From positions 310,001-374,000 of the forward strand of contig NZ_BONW01000016.1 in NCBI RefSeq assembly GCF_016862915.1: DNA of 64,000 bases, in the 5' to 3' direction. The notes under the pieces were generated by a model. That model ran no database searches, was not told the origin of the DNA, and saw only the letters and a list, made by a program, of their open reading frames with translations. This DNA comes from Plantactinospora endophytica. Lineage in GTDB: Bacteria > Actinomycetota > Actinomycetes > Mycobacteriales > Micromonosporaceae. Below, piece by piece: positions 9,644 through 17,988 of the stretch; within the stretch, counting starts at the first letter, position 1, and each line of letters begins with the position of its first letter. The position numbers and the translations under genes are program-made.

Positions 9644-10760
9644 CGACGGCCACCTCCGAACGGGAGAACAGGGGAAGCGTGATCTCCGCGCCGCCGCGCA
9701 GCGCCGACTCGTGCGCGCAGATGCCGGCGCTGGTCCAGTTCGCCGAGGCGTACACGTCGGGGAACGGCGCGCGGCCCTCGACGATGGCCGCCACGAACTC
9801 GTGGGCCAGGTGGGGGTGTGAACCACCGTGTCCGCTGCCCTGGGTGAATGACAGGTGCCGGTTCTCGTCCGCGTCGTACACGCCGCGCGTGGTGTATTCG
9901 CGGATTTCGGCGGGAAGTCGGTCGGCGTAATCGGGGATATCCACCCGCCGGCCGTCCTCGCCGGTGAACACGACGGGGCTGTCCCGTTCGAGCTGCTGCC
10001 ATTCGTACGCCATTTTGTCGCCGTACACGTCGAAGCTCTCGACGTATTCCCGAGCGACGTCGAACAGTGATCGGGTGACCTCGGCGGCGAGGTCGGAGTC
10101 GCGGAGGCGGAACAGGGCGGTCTCGACGGCGAACGGCGGCCCGCCGCGCGTGGCGGCGTGGTCGACGCGGCCGGAGCCGAGGCAGCGCACCGACTCCGCC
10201 TCCCGCTCGGCGAGGGCGAGCAGCGGCGCGACGGCGTGCGTGGCGTAGTGCATCGGGGGCAGGTCGAGCCAGTAGTCCGGCCAGCCGGCCATCTCCTGCA
10301 TGTGGGCGCCACGGAGGAACTGGATCCTCCCGAGTTGTCCGCTGTCGCGAAGGTCCTTGGCGTACAGGAACTCGCGGGTGTAGACAGCGGTCTCCATCAT
10401 CATGTAGGACTTGCAAGAGTCCTGCTGGGCCCGGACGATTCGCGCGCAGTCCGCCACCGAGGTCGCCATCGGTACGGTGCACGCGACGTGTTTTCCTGCG
10501 TTCAGTGCGGCAATAGAATGCTCGGCGTGCGCTGCGATTGGTGAATTTATGTGAACGGCATCGATATCCGGGTCCTCCAGCATCGATTCGACACTCGTGT
10601 GGCGGCCGGCGATCCCGAAATGGTCGGCGATCCGGTGCAGCGAGTCCTCGGTGCGCTGGCACACCGCGACGAGTTCGGCGTGCGGGTGAGCCTGGTAGAT
10701 CGGGATGAACTCGGCGCCGAAACCTAGCCCAATGATCCCGATCCGTACCTTCTGCCTCAT
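9636..10760 (-). CDS. Gfo/Idh/MocA family oxidoreductase
   Basis: 374 residues from ATG 10760 (AGAAAGG 8 nt upstream), 21 nt from the predicted transcription start. N-terminal Rossmann fold IGIIGLGFGAEFIPIY, then the C-terminal alpha/beta sheet domain with HLSFTQGSGHGGSHPHLAHEFVAAI. The usual EKP motif, whose Lys aids catalysis, is replaced by TVP in HVACTVPMATS, so chemistry or substrate may be atypical. The family oxidises or reduces sugar hydroxyls (such as C3 of glucosides, inositols) with NAD(P). First gene of a coupled trio and divergent from the XylR-like regulator. Likely under its control through the motif at 10814-10850. Confidence 0.87.
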   Translation of the reverse strand: MRQKVRIGIIGLGFGAEFIPIYQAHPHAELVAVCQRTEDSLHRIADHFGIAGRHTSVESMLEDPDIDAVHINSPIAAHAEHSIAALNAGKHVACTVPMATSVADCARIVRAQQDSCKSYMMMETAVYTREFLYAKDLRDSGQLGRIQFLRGAHMQEMAGWPDYWLDLPPMHYATHAVAPLLALAEREAESVRCLGSGRVDHAATRGGPPFAVETALFRLRDSDLAAEVTRSLFDVAREYVESFDVYGDKMAYEWQQLERDSPVVFTGEDGRRVDIPDYADRLPAEIREYTTRGVYDADENRHLSFTQGSGHGGSHPHLAHEFVAAIVEGRAPFPDVYASANWTSAGICAHESALRGGAEITLPLFSRSEVAVDA

Positions 10761-10787
10761 GCGTGTACCTTTCTTCGTTACGAACCA

Positions 10788-10850
10788 AAGGTACGGACGG
10801 CGGTTCGGAACCTCCATGAACTATCCCGCTGCAACCCTTAGAAATTCCCC
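10788..10850 (-). promoter_or_regulatory. Promoter with shared regulon motif, site E (Gfo/Idh operon)
   Basis: One of five copies of a ~37-bp motif. Plus-strand reading from 10814: CCATG, three variable bases, TATC, GCTGC, CCTTAG. 20 bp from its CCATG end, towards the gene, lies a -10-like hexamer TACCTT (minus strand, 10788-10793). The motif's inner end overlaps where a -35 box would be, as at class II activator promoters. Predicted transcript start is near 10781. The site lies between the Gfo/Idh operon and the divergent XylR-like gene, so it may also control the regulator. Confidence 0.6.
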
Positions 10851-10885
10851 CGTCGCGGCGGGCCCCTGAAAGCGAGCACAGACCC

Positions 10886-12079
10886 GTGGACACAGCGATC
10901 GCGCACACCGCCACCCCCGTCCGAAGCAGCGGCACCCGGCATGTGGCCCTGCTGGTCGAGACCTCCAACGCCTATGCCCGCGGCCTGCTCGTCGGGATCA
11001 GGAAATATCTGGTCAGCCACCCTGGCTGGTCGATCTACCTGGCCGAGCACTCCCGGCACGAAACCGACCTGTCGTGGCTCGACGGCTGGCGCGGGGACGG
11101 CGTCATCGCCCGGATCGAGAACCAGGAGACGGCAGAGCGGGTACGGCGACTGCGGGTGCCCGCCGTCGACCTCAGCGCCGCGTACCTCACGCCGGAACTG
11201 CCGTGCGTCGAGACCGACGACGCGACGATCGCCCGCTGGGCGACGGAGCACTTCGCGGAGCGGGGGCTGCGCAACTTCGCCTACTGCGGAGACGCCCGGT
11301 TCGGCTGGTCCGTCAAGCGCGGTGACCACTACGCGGCCGAGGTGCGGCGGCTGGGGCACGAGCCGCACGAGTTCCGGATGGAGCCGTCCGGGACACTGGC
11401 CGGCGATCGGCTCGCGCTGGCGAGCTGGCTGCTCGACCTGCCCAAGCCGGTCGGCGTCCTGACCTGCTACGACATCGCCGGGCAGGAGGTCCTCGAGGCG
11501 TGCAAGATCGCCGGGCTGGCGGTGCCGGACAGCGTCGCCGTGCTGGGCGTCGACAACGACGAGCTGATGTGCAACCTGACCACGCCGGCACTGTCGAGCA
11601 TCCAGCCCGACACCACCCGTACCGGCTTCCTCGCCGCGTCGCTGCTCGACCAGATGATGTCCGGCCAGGCCCTCGACCCCTGCCTGCACCTGATCCCGCC
11701 GCTGCGGGTGGAGACCCGGCAGTCCTCCGACATCCTCGCGGTCGCCGACCCGGTCGTCGCGCGGGCGTTGCAGCTCATCCGGGACCGGGTCGACGAGGGC
11801 ATCCCGGTTTCGGCGGTCCAGCGGCACGTCGGACTCTCCCGCCGCGCGCTGGACTACCGCTTCCTGCGGGTGCTGGGCCGCACCGTGCACGAGGAGATCA
11901 CCCGGGTACGCATGGAACGCCTGGCCGACCTGCTCATCCGCACCGACTGGACGCTGCCCCGGCTCGCCGAACGGCTCAACTTCAGCCACGCCGAGTACAT
12001 GGGCGTGGCGTTCAAGAAGTACAGCGGCAAGTCACCCGGCGAGTACCGCCGGGCCAACCGCTCCCCGCTGCCCGGCTGA
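10886..12079 (+). CDS. XylR-type transcriptional regulator (LacI-like sensor + AraC HTH)
   Basis: 397 residues from GTG 10886, close to the length of E. coli XylR. The N-terminal ~270 residues are a periplasmic-binding-protein-like sugar sensor (HVALLVETSNAYARGLLVGIRKY, CVETDDATIARWATEHFAERGLRNFAYCG, VAVLGVDNDELMCNLTTPALSSI). The C-terminal ~100 residues are an AraC double HTH (VSAVQRHVGLSRRALDYRFLRVLGRTVHEEI, LAERLNFSHAEYMGVAFKKYSGKSPGEYRR). XylR-class proteins are activators that bind beside the -35 region when sugar is bound. Divergent from the Gfo/Idh operon with site E between them. It is the obvious candidate to read the five shared promoter motifs. The ligand is probably a monosaccharide or derivative. 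Confidence 0.88.
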   Translation: MDTAIAHTATPVRSSGTRHVALLVETSNAYARGLLVGIRKYLVSHPGWSIYLAEHSRHETDLSWLDGWRGDGVIARIENQETAERVRRLRVPAVDLSAAYLTPELPCVETDDATIARWATEHFAERGLRNFAYCGDARFGWSVKRGDHYAAEVRRLGHEPHEFRMEPSGTLAGDRLALASWLLDLPKPVGVLTCYDIAGQEVLEACKIAGLAVPDSVAVLGVDNDELMCNLTTPALSSIQPDTTRTGFLAASLLDQMMSGQALDPCLHLIPPLRVETRQSSDILAVADPVVARALQLIRDRVDEGIPVSAVQRHVGLSRRALDYRFLRVLGRTVHEEITRVRMERLADLLIRTDWTLPRLAERLNFSHAEYMGVAFKKYSGKSPGEYRRANRSPLPG

Positions 12080-12160
12080 CCTGCGGGCATCGGGAAGCGG
12101 TTGGACATCGCCTCGCGGTCTGTCGACCTCGGGCCGGTGCCGGGACGCCGTCGTCCGGGA

Positions 12161-12242
12161 CCTGGCGGCGGTGCCGCTCACCGCGCTTGAGGCGCCGGGA
12201 CACCTGCGGCGGTGCCGCTCACCGCTTGAGGAGCCGGGACAC
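12161..12242. repeat. Tandem duplication of the epimerase gene 3' end
   Basis: About 40 bp carrying the last codons and stop of the minus-strand epimerase gene (12203-12242) is repeated immediately downstream (12161-12203) with two 2-3 base differences. Only the copy proximal to the gene is used. The outer copy is a relic of replication slippage. Confidence 0.8.
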
Positions 12243-13013
12243 CCGAGGCAGGACGTCGGCCGGTTCGCCGCTGAGCCCGCATTCCATCGCGAGCCAGCCG
12301 TCGTACCCGATCTCCTCCAGCGCGGTCAGCGTCTCGTCCCAGTCGTAGTGGCCCGCCCCCGGTTCGAGCCGGTTGCTGTCACCGAGCTGGACGTGCGCGA
12401 TCCGCTGACCCGCCGCGCGGATGGCCGCACCGATGTCGGCCTCCTCGATCGACATGTGGAAGGTGTCGGCGATTACCCGTACCGCCGGCGACGCGACATC
12501 GTCGACCACCCGCGACGCCTGCTCCAGGGTGTTGACCAGGTAGTCCTCGAAGCGGTTCAGGGGTTCGAGGAACACGGCGGTGCCGTGCTCCTCGCCGACG
12601 GCGGCCACCTCGCGCAGCGCCGCCACGAGCAGCCGCCGGGACTCGTCGTCGTCCCGGGGCGCGGCGAACGGAGGGAGCCGCTTCGAGAAGACGCCGAACG
12701 AGTTGGGGGAGACGATCCCGGCCGCCCCGGCGTGCGGCAGGGTCCGCAGCAGTTCGCCGAGTTCGGAGATCCCCTGCTGCCTGCGCTCGGCGTCGAAGTC
12801 GCCGAGGAACGGGACCTGGGCGACCACGGCGCTCGGCATCACCACCCCGTTGGCGCGAGCCCGCCGCAGCTCGTCCGCCCGGGCCGCGAACACGCCGTCA
12901 CCCCGGCCGGACAGCTCGATGCCGTCGAAGCCCACCGAGAGCGCGAAGGCGAACTTCTCTTCCAGGGTGTCGCCGTCGAGCATCCGCTCCTGGGCGGCCA
13001 GTCGGAACGTCAT
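12219..13013 (-). CDS. Sugar phosphate isomerase/epimerase (AP-endonuclease 2-type TIM barrel)
   Basis: 264 residues from ATG 13013 (GGAG 8 nt upstream). Metal-ligand positions of the xylose-isomerase-like TIM barrel can be read in order: Glu in FLEPLNRFED, Asp/His in IADTFHMSIEEAD, His in HVQLGDSNR, Glu in LAMECGLSG. Members epimerise ketoses, cleave or isomerise keto-sugars, or act on inositol intermediates. Follows the permease pair with a 114-bp gap on the same strand and has no copy of the regulon motif of its own. It is therefore probably read from the promoter at 15045-15108. Confidence 0.85.
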   Translation of the reverse strand: MTFRLAAQERMLDGDTLEEKFAFALSVGFDGIELSGRGDGVFAARADELRRARANGVVMPSAVVAQVPFLGDFDAERRQQGISELGELLRTLPHAGAAGIVSPNSFGVFSKRLPPFAAPRDDDESRRLLVAALREVAAVGEEHGTAVFLEPLNRFEDYLVNTLEQASRVVDDVASPAVRVIADTFHMSIEEADIGAAIRAAGQRIAHVQLGDSNRLEPGAGHYDWDETLTALEEIGYDGWLAMECGLSGEPADVLPRVSRLLKR

Positions 13014-13127
13014 AGCTCGGTCTCCGGTCGGTCGTTGGTGTGCATGATGTCCTTTCCGGCGCCTGCGCGCCGATCTAGTGCCGTGCAACGGTGTCCACGA
13101 CCGAGCTCCGCCGGCCGTGGGCGCTGG

Positions 13128-14009
13128 TCATCCCTTGCTGCCGCTCGCGGCGAGGCCCGCGATGAAGCGGCGCTGCATGAGCAGGAAGAGGACGATGAGC
13201 GGGAGCACGATGATCACGCCCGCCGCGTTGACCAGGTTGTACAACTGGCTGTAGCCCTGGCTGAACTGGAAGAACGAGGTCGCCACCGGCATCTTCTCCA
13301 CGTCGATGAGGAAGGTGACCGCGAACAGCAGTTCCGAGTACGCGCCGAGCCCCGAGACCAGACCGACGGTCATGAAGCCGGGCCAGCTCAGCGGCAGGAT
13401 GACCCGGGTCGCCACCTGCCACTCGTTCGCGCCGTCGAGCCGGGCCGCCTCGTCGAGTTCCTTCGGGATGCCGACCAGGAACGTGCGGAGCAGCAGCACC
13501 GAGAACGGGGTGTTCAGCGCGACGTAGATGACGACGAGCCCGACGAGCGTGTTGATCAGACCGAGCTTCACCCAGAGGAAGAACAGCGGGACGATGAACA
13601 TCTGCACGGGCAGCGAGATGACGACGAAGAGGTAGGTCTCGATCTTCCGTTTGCCCGGCAGGTTGAGCCTCGCCAGCGAGTACGCCGCGGCCCCGGCCAC
13701 CAGCCAGGTGCCGAGGATCGTCCCGGCGACGAGGAACGCGGTGTTGGCGAAGCCGCGGGCCATGTTGCCCCGCCTCCACGCCGCCGCGAAGTTGGAGAGG
13801 TCGAGGGTGGCGGGCAGACCGAGCGGGTTGGCGCCGATCTCGAGGCTCGACTTGAACGAGTTGAAGACGAGCACCAGCACCGGAAGGATCGCGAACAGAC
13901 CGAGGACGACGAGCACCGAGTACGAGACCGGCGTGCGGCCGAGACCGCCCGGCGGCCGGTTCACGGGTCGTTCACGTCGACGATCGCGGACGGTCGCCAG
14001 GATCGACAT
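13128..14009 (-). CDS. Carbohydrate ABC transporter permease (MalG type)
   Basis: 293 residues with six hydrophobic segments and the inner-membrane permease EAA loop (ELDEAARLDGANEWQVATRVILPL) that docks the ATPase. A twin-domain partner follows the MalF/MalG pattern. The start codon overlaps the stop of the upstream permease (TGATG) behind a strong GAGGAGGAGG site, so translation is coupled. No ATPase gene is in the window. Actinomycete sugar importers of this class normally share a global MsiK-type ATPase encoded elsewhere. Confidence 0.92.
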   Translation of the reverse strand: MSILATVRDRRRERPVNRPPGGLGRTPVSYSVLVVLGLFAILPVLVLVFNSFKSSLEIGANPLGLPATLDLSNFAAAWRRGNMARGFANTAFLVAGTILGTWLVAGAAAYSLARLNLPGKRKIETYLFVVISLPVQMFIVPLFFLWVKLGLINTLVGLVVIYVALNTPFSVLLLRTFLVGIPKELDEAARLDGANEWQVATRVILPLSWPGFMTVGLVSGLGAYSELLFAVTFLIDVEKMPVATSFFQFSQGYSQLYNLVNAAGVIIVLPLIVLFLLMQRRFIAGLAASGSKG

Positions 14010-14959
14010 CAGACCTCCTCCTCACGACGACGCAGGAAGCCGAACAGGACCAGGAAGATCGCGCTCAGCACGGAGAGCGCGAGCGCGATGGCCGAGCCGT
14101 AACCGGCGTCCCGCGCGAGGAAGGCGGTGCGGTTGACCATGAGCGAGGCGACGTCGGTGGCGCCCGCCGGCCCGCCACCGGTGAGGATGAACGGGTAGTC
14201 GTAGACGAGCAGGCTGCCGATCGCGACGATGGTCAGCGCGAAGGTCAACGTCGGCCGGATGCCCGGCAACACGATGTGCCAGAACTCCTGCCAGGCGTTC
14301 GCGCCGTCGATGCGCGCGGCCTCGTACTGGCCCGCGTCGATTCCCTGCATCGCCGCGAGGAAGAGCACGACGAGGAAACCCCAGAAGTGCCAGTTGTCGA
14401 CGAACGCGACGCTGTAGAGCGCGAATCTCCCGTCGGCGAAGAAGTAGACCTCGTCGAGCCAGTGGATGCCGACGTCGTTCAACGCCGAGGCGAGACCGAA
14501 CTCGGGGTCGAGGATGTTCCGCCAGATCTGCGCGGTGATCACGCTGACCAGCAGGTACGGGATGAAGTAGAGCACCCGGAAGAGCGCGGCTCCGCGCCGG
14601 ATCCGGGAGAGCATGAACGCACCGACCAGACCCATCGCCATCGGTACGGTCAGGAAGATCAGCAGGTAGACGAAGTTGTTGCCGATGGCGTTCCAGAACG
14701 CTTCGTCGCCGACCAGCCGTCTCCAGTTCTCCAGTCCGACGAACTCCGGCGTGGTGATGCCGTTCCAGTCGGTGAACGAGTACCCGATGCTGCTGACCGT
14801 CGGCCCGCCGATCACCAGAAGGTTGAGGGCGAGCGCCGGCAGTACGAATGCGATGGCGACGAGACGAGAATTCCTGCGGCGTCGAACACGACGACGGGGC
14901 GGCACCCGTGCCTCCCGTGCGCCCTGTTCCGCCGGCGCCGATGTGGGTGCTGCGGTCAT
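14009..14959 (-). CDS. Carbohydrate ABC transporter permease (MalF type)
   Basis: 316 residues from ATG 14959. Basic N-terminal tail (PPRRRVRRRRN), six membrane segments and EAA loop (QYEAARIDGANAWQEFWHIVLPG). Pairs with the following MalG-type subunit. A longer in-frame reading to 15232 exists. However, it would run through the hairpin at 15177-15225 and lie upstream of the predicted transcription start near 15038, so the shorter start is preferred. No clear Shine-Dalgarno is visible before 14959. Confidence 0.9.
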   Translation of the reverse strand: MTAAPTSAPAEQGAREARVPPRRRVRRRRNSRLVAIAFVLPALALNLLVIGGPTVSSIGYSFTDWNGITTPEFVGLENWRRLVGDEAFWNAIGNNFVYLLIFLTVPMAMGLVGAFMLSRIRRGAALFRVLYFIPYLLVSVITAQIWRNILDPEFGLASALNDVGIHWLDEVYFFADGRFALYSVAFVDNWHFWGFLVVLFLAAMQGIDAGQYEAARIDGANAWQEFWHIVLPGIRPTLTFALTIVAIGSLLVYDYPFILTGGGPAGATDVASLMVNRTAFLARDAGYGSAIALALSVLSAIFLVLFGFLRRREEEV

Positions 14960-15044
14960 CGGGCTGCGCAGCGATTGGCTCGAATGGTCATCTGGACTCC
15001 GTGGTCGTCTTTCCGGGTCCGCGGCCTTCGCCGTGGCAGTCGTC

Positions 15045-15108
15045 ACGTTATGTCTGGACCCGGGGGTGGGGCCATGCGGTATCTTCTCTGCTTCCTGAGT
15101 TTTCTTAC
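15045..15108 (-). promoter_or_regulatory. Promoter with shared regulon motif, site A (permease-epimerase unit)
   Basis: Motif copy at 15072-15108: plus strand CCATGCGGTATC, then CTTCCTGAG, then TTTCTTAC. A 21-bp gap separates it from the -10-like TAACGT (minus strand, 15045-15050). Predicted start is ~79 nt before the permease ATG. It gives the permeases their own promoter behind the hairpin that follows the binding-protein gene. Confidence 0.6.
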
Positions 15109-15176
15109 ACCCAGGCGAAATCGGCGGTACCGCTGGGAGAATTGGGGTTGCGGAGCTTCCTGTAAAGAACAACGCC

Positions 15177-15225
15177 GGGGCCGGCCGACCGGGAACGAGA
15201 TCGTCCTTCCCGGTCGGCCGGCCCC
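15177..15225 (-). terminator. Strong hairpin between binding-protein and permease genes
   Basis: A perfect 19-bp stem (15177-15195 and 15207-15225, 11-nt loop) starts 20 bp after the binding-protein stop codon. In sugar ABC operons such a hairpin ends or attenuates transcription and stabilises the binding-protein mRNA, so the binding protein is made in excess of the membrane subunits. Confidence 0.75.
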
Positions 15226-15245
15226 GACCCACCCACCCCGGCGGG

Positions 15246-16658
15246 CTACCTCGCCGCCGTCTCGAAAGCCGGCGGAATGAGACCCTCGTCGTGATCCTTC
15301 TTGAAGGCCTTGTTGACGTTTTCGAGGAAGTCCCGGGCGGAGAGGTCGCCGGTGAGCAGCCGATCCTCGTTTTCCAGCAGATAACTCTCCGCCGCAGCGC
15401 CGAACGACACCCACGTCACGTACCCCACCTGCTTCTTCAGGGATGCGTCGCTGATGGCGGTGTACTGCGAGAGGAACCGCGGGTCGATGCCCTCCGGCGC
15501 CCCGGAGGCGTCGAACTTCACCGGTAGGGGCAGGTCGCCGACCTCCTTGATCGCCTGCCACCGCGCCTCGGTGTCGGAGAACTTCCACTTCAGGTATGCC
15601 TTCGCGGCGGGGAGGTTCTTGCTCGCCGCGTTGACCGCCATGGCGTCACCGATCGCGAGCGGGAAGACGTTGCCGGGCACTCCGGGCGCGAGGGACGGCA
15701 GCGGAGCCCAGTCCCATTCGTTCCCGCTCTCCTTGAAGTACTCGTTCATCCCGCCGATTTCCCAGCTTCCGGAGAGGAACATGCCGGTACTGCCGTTGGC
15801 GAGCTTGGCCATCTTCTGCGTGTCAGGCGTCGAGAAGTACTGCTTGACGCCGCCGTTGAAGTAGCCCTTCCGGAAGTAGTCGACCATCATCTCGACCGAG
15901 TCAACGAACGCCTGGTCGGTGAACGGGATCTTGCCGTTCAGGGCATCGTTGATCTTACCGGGGCCCGCGACCATGTTGAGGAAGCACGAGAGTACGTGTT
16001 CGGTGGCGCCCACGTAGTCCGCGTTGGCGTTCGCGAACGGTGTGATCCCGGCCGCCGTCATCTTCGCGATGACGTCCTCGAGCATGGCCCGGTCGGTCGG
16101 CACCTGCCACCCCTTCTTCTCGAAGAGGGTCTTGTTGTAGAAGAGCACCATGGTTTCGTAGCTCACCGGCATCACGACGAGTTTGTCGTTGACGACCCCG
16201 ATGTCCATCGCCCAGGGGAAGATCTTCTCCTTCCAGTTCTCCTGCTCGGCGACGCCGCCGAGGTCGGCGAGGTAGCCGGCCTCGGCGAACGGGATGGCGA
16301 CCGACGAGTTCAGCGGGATGATGTCCGGGCCCTGGCCGGCGGCGAGCGCCGTCTGGACCTTCGCGGTGAGGCCCTCGTTGTTCTGCGGGCTGAGCTTGAA
16401 CTCGACGTTCGGGTACTGCTTCTGGAACGGCTCGATGTAAAGCCGCTTGTACTCGGCCATCGTGGCGTCGTCGACGGTGTCCAGACCGACCCACATGTTG
16501 AGGGTGCCGCCGATCTCGCCGGGGGGCACGTTCTCCTCGACGTCGGCTGCCGTGCAGCCGGCGAGCAGCACCGGTACGGCGGTGAGCGCCGCGACCGCGC
16601 TCGTCCAGTGCGTCCGGCGGTGCGGTCTATGTGCGCTGCGGTGAAACAGATTGATCAT
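15246..16658 (-). CDS. Extracellular sugar-binding lipoprotein of ABC transporter (family 1 SBP)
   Basis: 470 residues. Signal peptide with lipobox VLLAGC; Cys35 is the predicted lipidated residue. The mature part is a typical family 1 solute-binding protein (GGTLNMWVGLDTVDD, VEFKLSPQNNEGLTAKVQTALAAGQGPDIIPL, GSTGMFLSGSWEIGG, FPLAIGDAMAVNAAS). It captures an oligosaccharide or related solute outside the membrane and passes it to the two permeases downstream. ATG 16658 is preferred to TTG 16712 because the latter lies upstream of the predicted transcription start near 16707. Confidence 0.92.
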   Translation of the reverse strand: MINLFHRSAHRPHRRTHWTSAVAALTAVPVLLAGCTAADVEENVPPGEIGGTLNMWVGLDTVDDATMAEYKRLYIEPFQKQYPNVEFKLSPQNNEGLTAKVQTALAAGQGPDIIPLNSSVAIPFAEAGYLADLGGVAEQENWKEKIFPWAMDIGVVNDKLVVMPVSYETMVLFYNKTLFEKKGWQVPTDRAMLEDVIAKMTAAGITPFANANADYVGATEHVLSCFLNMVAGPGKINDALNGKIPFTDQAFVDSVEMMVDYFRKGYFNGGVKQYFSTPDTQKMAKLANGSTGMFLSGSWEIGGMNEYFKESGNEWDWAPLPSLAPGVPGNVFPLAIGDAMAVNAASKNLPAAKAYLKWKFSDTEARWQAIKEVGDLPLPVKFDASGAPEGIDPRFLSQYTAISDASLKKQVGYVTWVSFGAAAESYLLENEDRLLTGDLSARDFLENVNKAFKKDHDEGLIPPAFETAAR

Positions 16659-16713
16659 CCTGACTCCGCTGTATTCGCTGTATGCCGCCGCGGACGGGTG
16701 CGGCGATTCCAAA

Positions 16714-16776
16714 AAGCTAGGTCGCCCGACCTGCGGGAACCATGCGATATCGTGCTGCTCTCCTGATGTTTCTTAC
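16714..16776 (-). promoter_or_regulatory. Promoter with shared regulon motif, site B (binding-protein gene)
   Basis: Motif copy at 16740-16776: plus strand CCATGCGATATC, GCTGCTCTCCTGA, then TTTCTTAC. 20 bp on is the -10-like TAGCTT (minus strand, 16714-16719). The leader to the ATG would be ~49 nt. This copy and site A are the most similar pair. Confidence 0.65.
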
Positions 16777-16819
16777 GTTCGCTCGCGGTCGGGAATTCCG
16801 GCGAGGCGTCCGGCGAGGT

Positions 16820-17860
16820 TCAGGGATTCGCCTGGAGCACGACCTGGAGGACATCCTGCGACGCCCCGTCGAGCAGTTCGAACGCCTCGGCCGCGCGTTC
16901 CAGCGGAAACGTGTGACTGATGAGATCGGTTACCCGCAGGGCGCCCGAGGCGGCGAGGGAGATCGCCGTGCTGTCCAGTCGGAAACGATTCCAGCGGTGC
17001 TGCAACGCGGGCGCCACCCCGGAGATCTGGGTCGAGACGACCTGGACCCGGTTGTGGTGGAACTCCTCGCCCAGGCGGAGCCCCACGCCGTCGCCCTGCA
17101 TGAACCCGGCCGCGCAGACCCGGGAGCTGTAGGCCACGGACCGGATGGCCTCGTGCAGCGCCGCGTAGTTGCCGGTCACCTCGAGGCACACGTCCGCACC
17201 CCGGCCGTCGGTGCGGGCCCGGATCTGCTCGGCGATCTCACCGTCCGCAGGATCGAGCGCCTCCGCCGCGCCGAGCTTGAGGGCCAGCTCACGACGGGAG
17301 GCGACACCGTCGACCGCGATCACCCGCCCGCCGTTGAGTCGGGCGAGTTGGGCGACCAACTGACCGGGTACCCCGAGCCCGAACACGGCGACGGTCTCCC
17401 CGACGTGGATGTCGGCGTCGAGTACGACGTTGAGCGCGATGCCGCCGATCTGCGAGAACATCCCGACCCGCGGGTCCACCTCCGGGGCCAGTACGCGGTC
17501 GCGGGCGTACTCGGCGGTGACGACCGTGCCGCTCCGGTGCCCCCAGGTGCCCCAGATGCGGTCACCGACCGACACCGTGTCGACGCCACCGCCGATCTCG
17601 ACGACCTCGCCGACCTCCTCGTAGCCCCAGCCGAGCAGGGGATACTCCCGGGAGGCGGTGCCGTCGACGAACAGCCGACGGTCGTTGTCCCACCGCTTCG
17701 ACAGGTAGGGGTTGGTCCCTCGGTAGGCAGTCAGTTCCGTACCCGCCGAGATGCCGGAGAACAGCGTTCGCAGCCGTACGTCCTGCTCGGTCAGCGGCCG
17801 CGCCGGCTCGTCCACCACCTCGGCCGCTCGCGGACCCGTGAAGCTCACCACTCTGGGCAT
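16820..17860 (-). CDS. MDR-superfamily dehydrogenase lacking the usual zinc ligands
   Basis: 346 residues. Medium-chain dehydrogenase fold with Rossmann motif VAVFGLGVPGQLVAQLARLNGG. The canonical catalytic zinc ligands are changed: the GICGTD cysteine is Ser in FSGISAGTEL, and the GHE motif reads GYEEVGEV. The four-Cys structural zinc loop is missing. This matches the threonine-dehydrogenase-like/BchC-like subgroup rather than classical alcohol dehydrogenases. ATG 17860 has GGGAGGGTGAC directly before it. Own promoter with motif site C. Lies between the ThuA-like gene and the binding-protein gene, all on one strand, so probably oxidises a sugar or polyol taken up by the importer. Confidence 0.85.
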   Translation of the reverse strand: MPRVVSFTGPRAAEVVDEPARPLTEQDVRLRTLFSGISAGTELTAYRGTNPYLSKRWDNDRRLFVDGTASREYPLLGWGYEEVGEVVEIGGGVDTVSVGDRIWGTWGHRSGTVVTAEYARDRVLAPEVDPRVGMFSQIGGIALNVVLDADIHVGETVAVFGLGVPGQLVAQLARLNGGRVIAVDGVASRRELALKLGAAEALDPADGEIAEQIRARTDGRGADVCLEVTGNYAALHEAIRSVAYSSRVCAAGFMQGDGVGLRLGEEFHHNRVQVVSTQISGVAPALQHRWNRFRLDSTAISLAASGALRVTDLISHTFPLERAAEAFELLDGASQDVLQVVLQANP

Positions 17861-17925
17861 GTCACCCTCCCTATGGGCGTCGGATGATCGCGCGTACCCG
17901 ACGATTGAAAATCGATCTCGATTCG

Positions 17926-17988
17926 AGGCTAGTAACGCGTCCGCCCGGCAACCATGCGTCGTTTCGCACGGCTCCGGAGATATTTCGA
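17926..17988 (-). promoter_or_regulatory. Promoter with shared regulon motif, site C (MDR dehydrogenase)
   Basis: Motif copy at 17952-17988: plus strand CCATGCG, CGCACGGCTCCGGAG, then ATTTC. 20 bp on is the -10-like TAGCCT (minus strand, 17926-17931). Predicted leader is ~59 nt. Confidence 0.6.

Noticed and set aside
14960-15232. N-terminal extension of the MalF-type permease
   Set aside because: It would cross the 19-bp hairpin and the shared promoter, and its residues do not match permeases.
16659-16712. Upstream TTG start for the sugar-binding lipoprotein
   Set aside because: It lies upstream of the predicted transcript start and adds 18 residues before the signal peptide.
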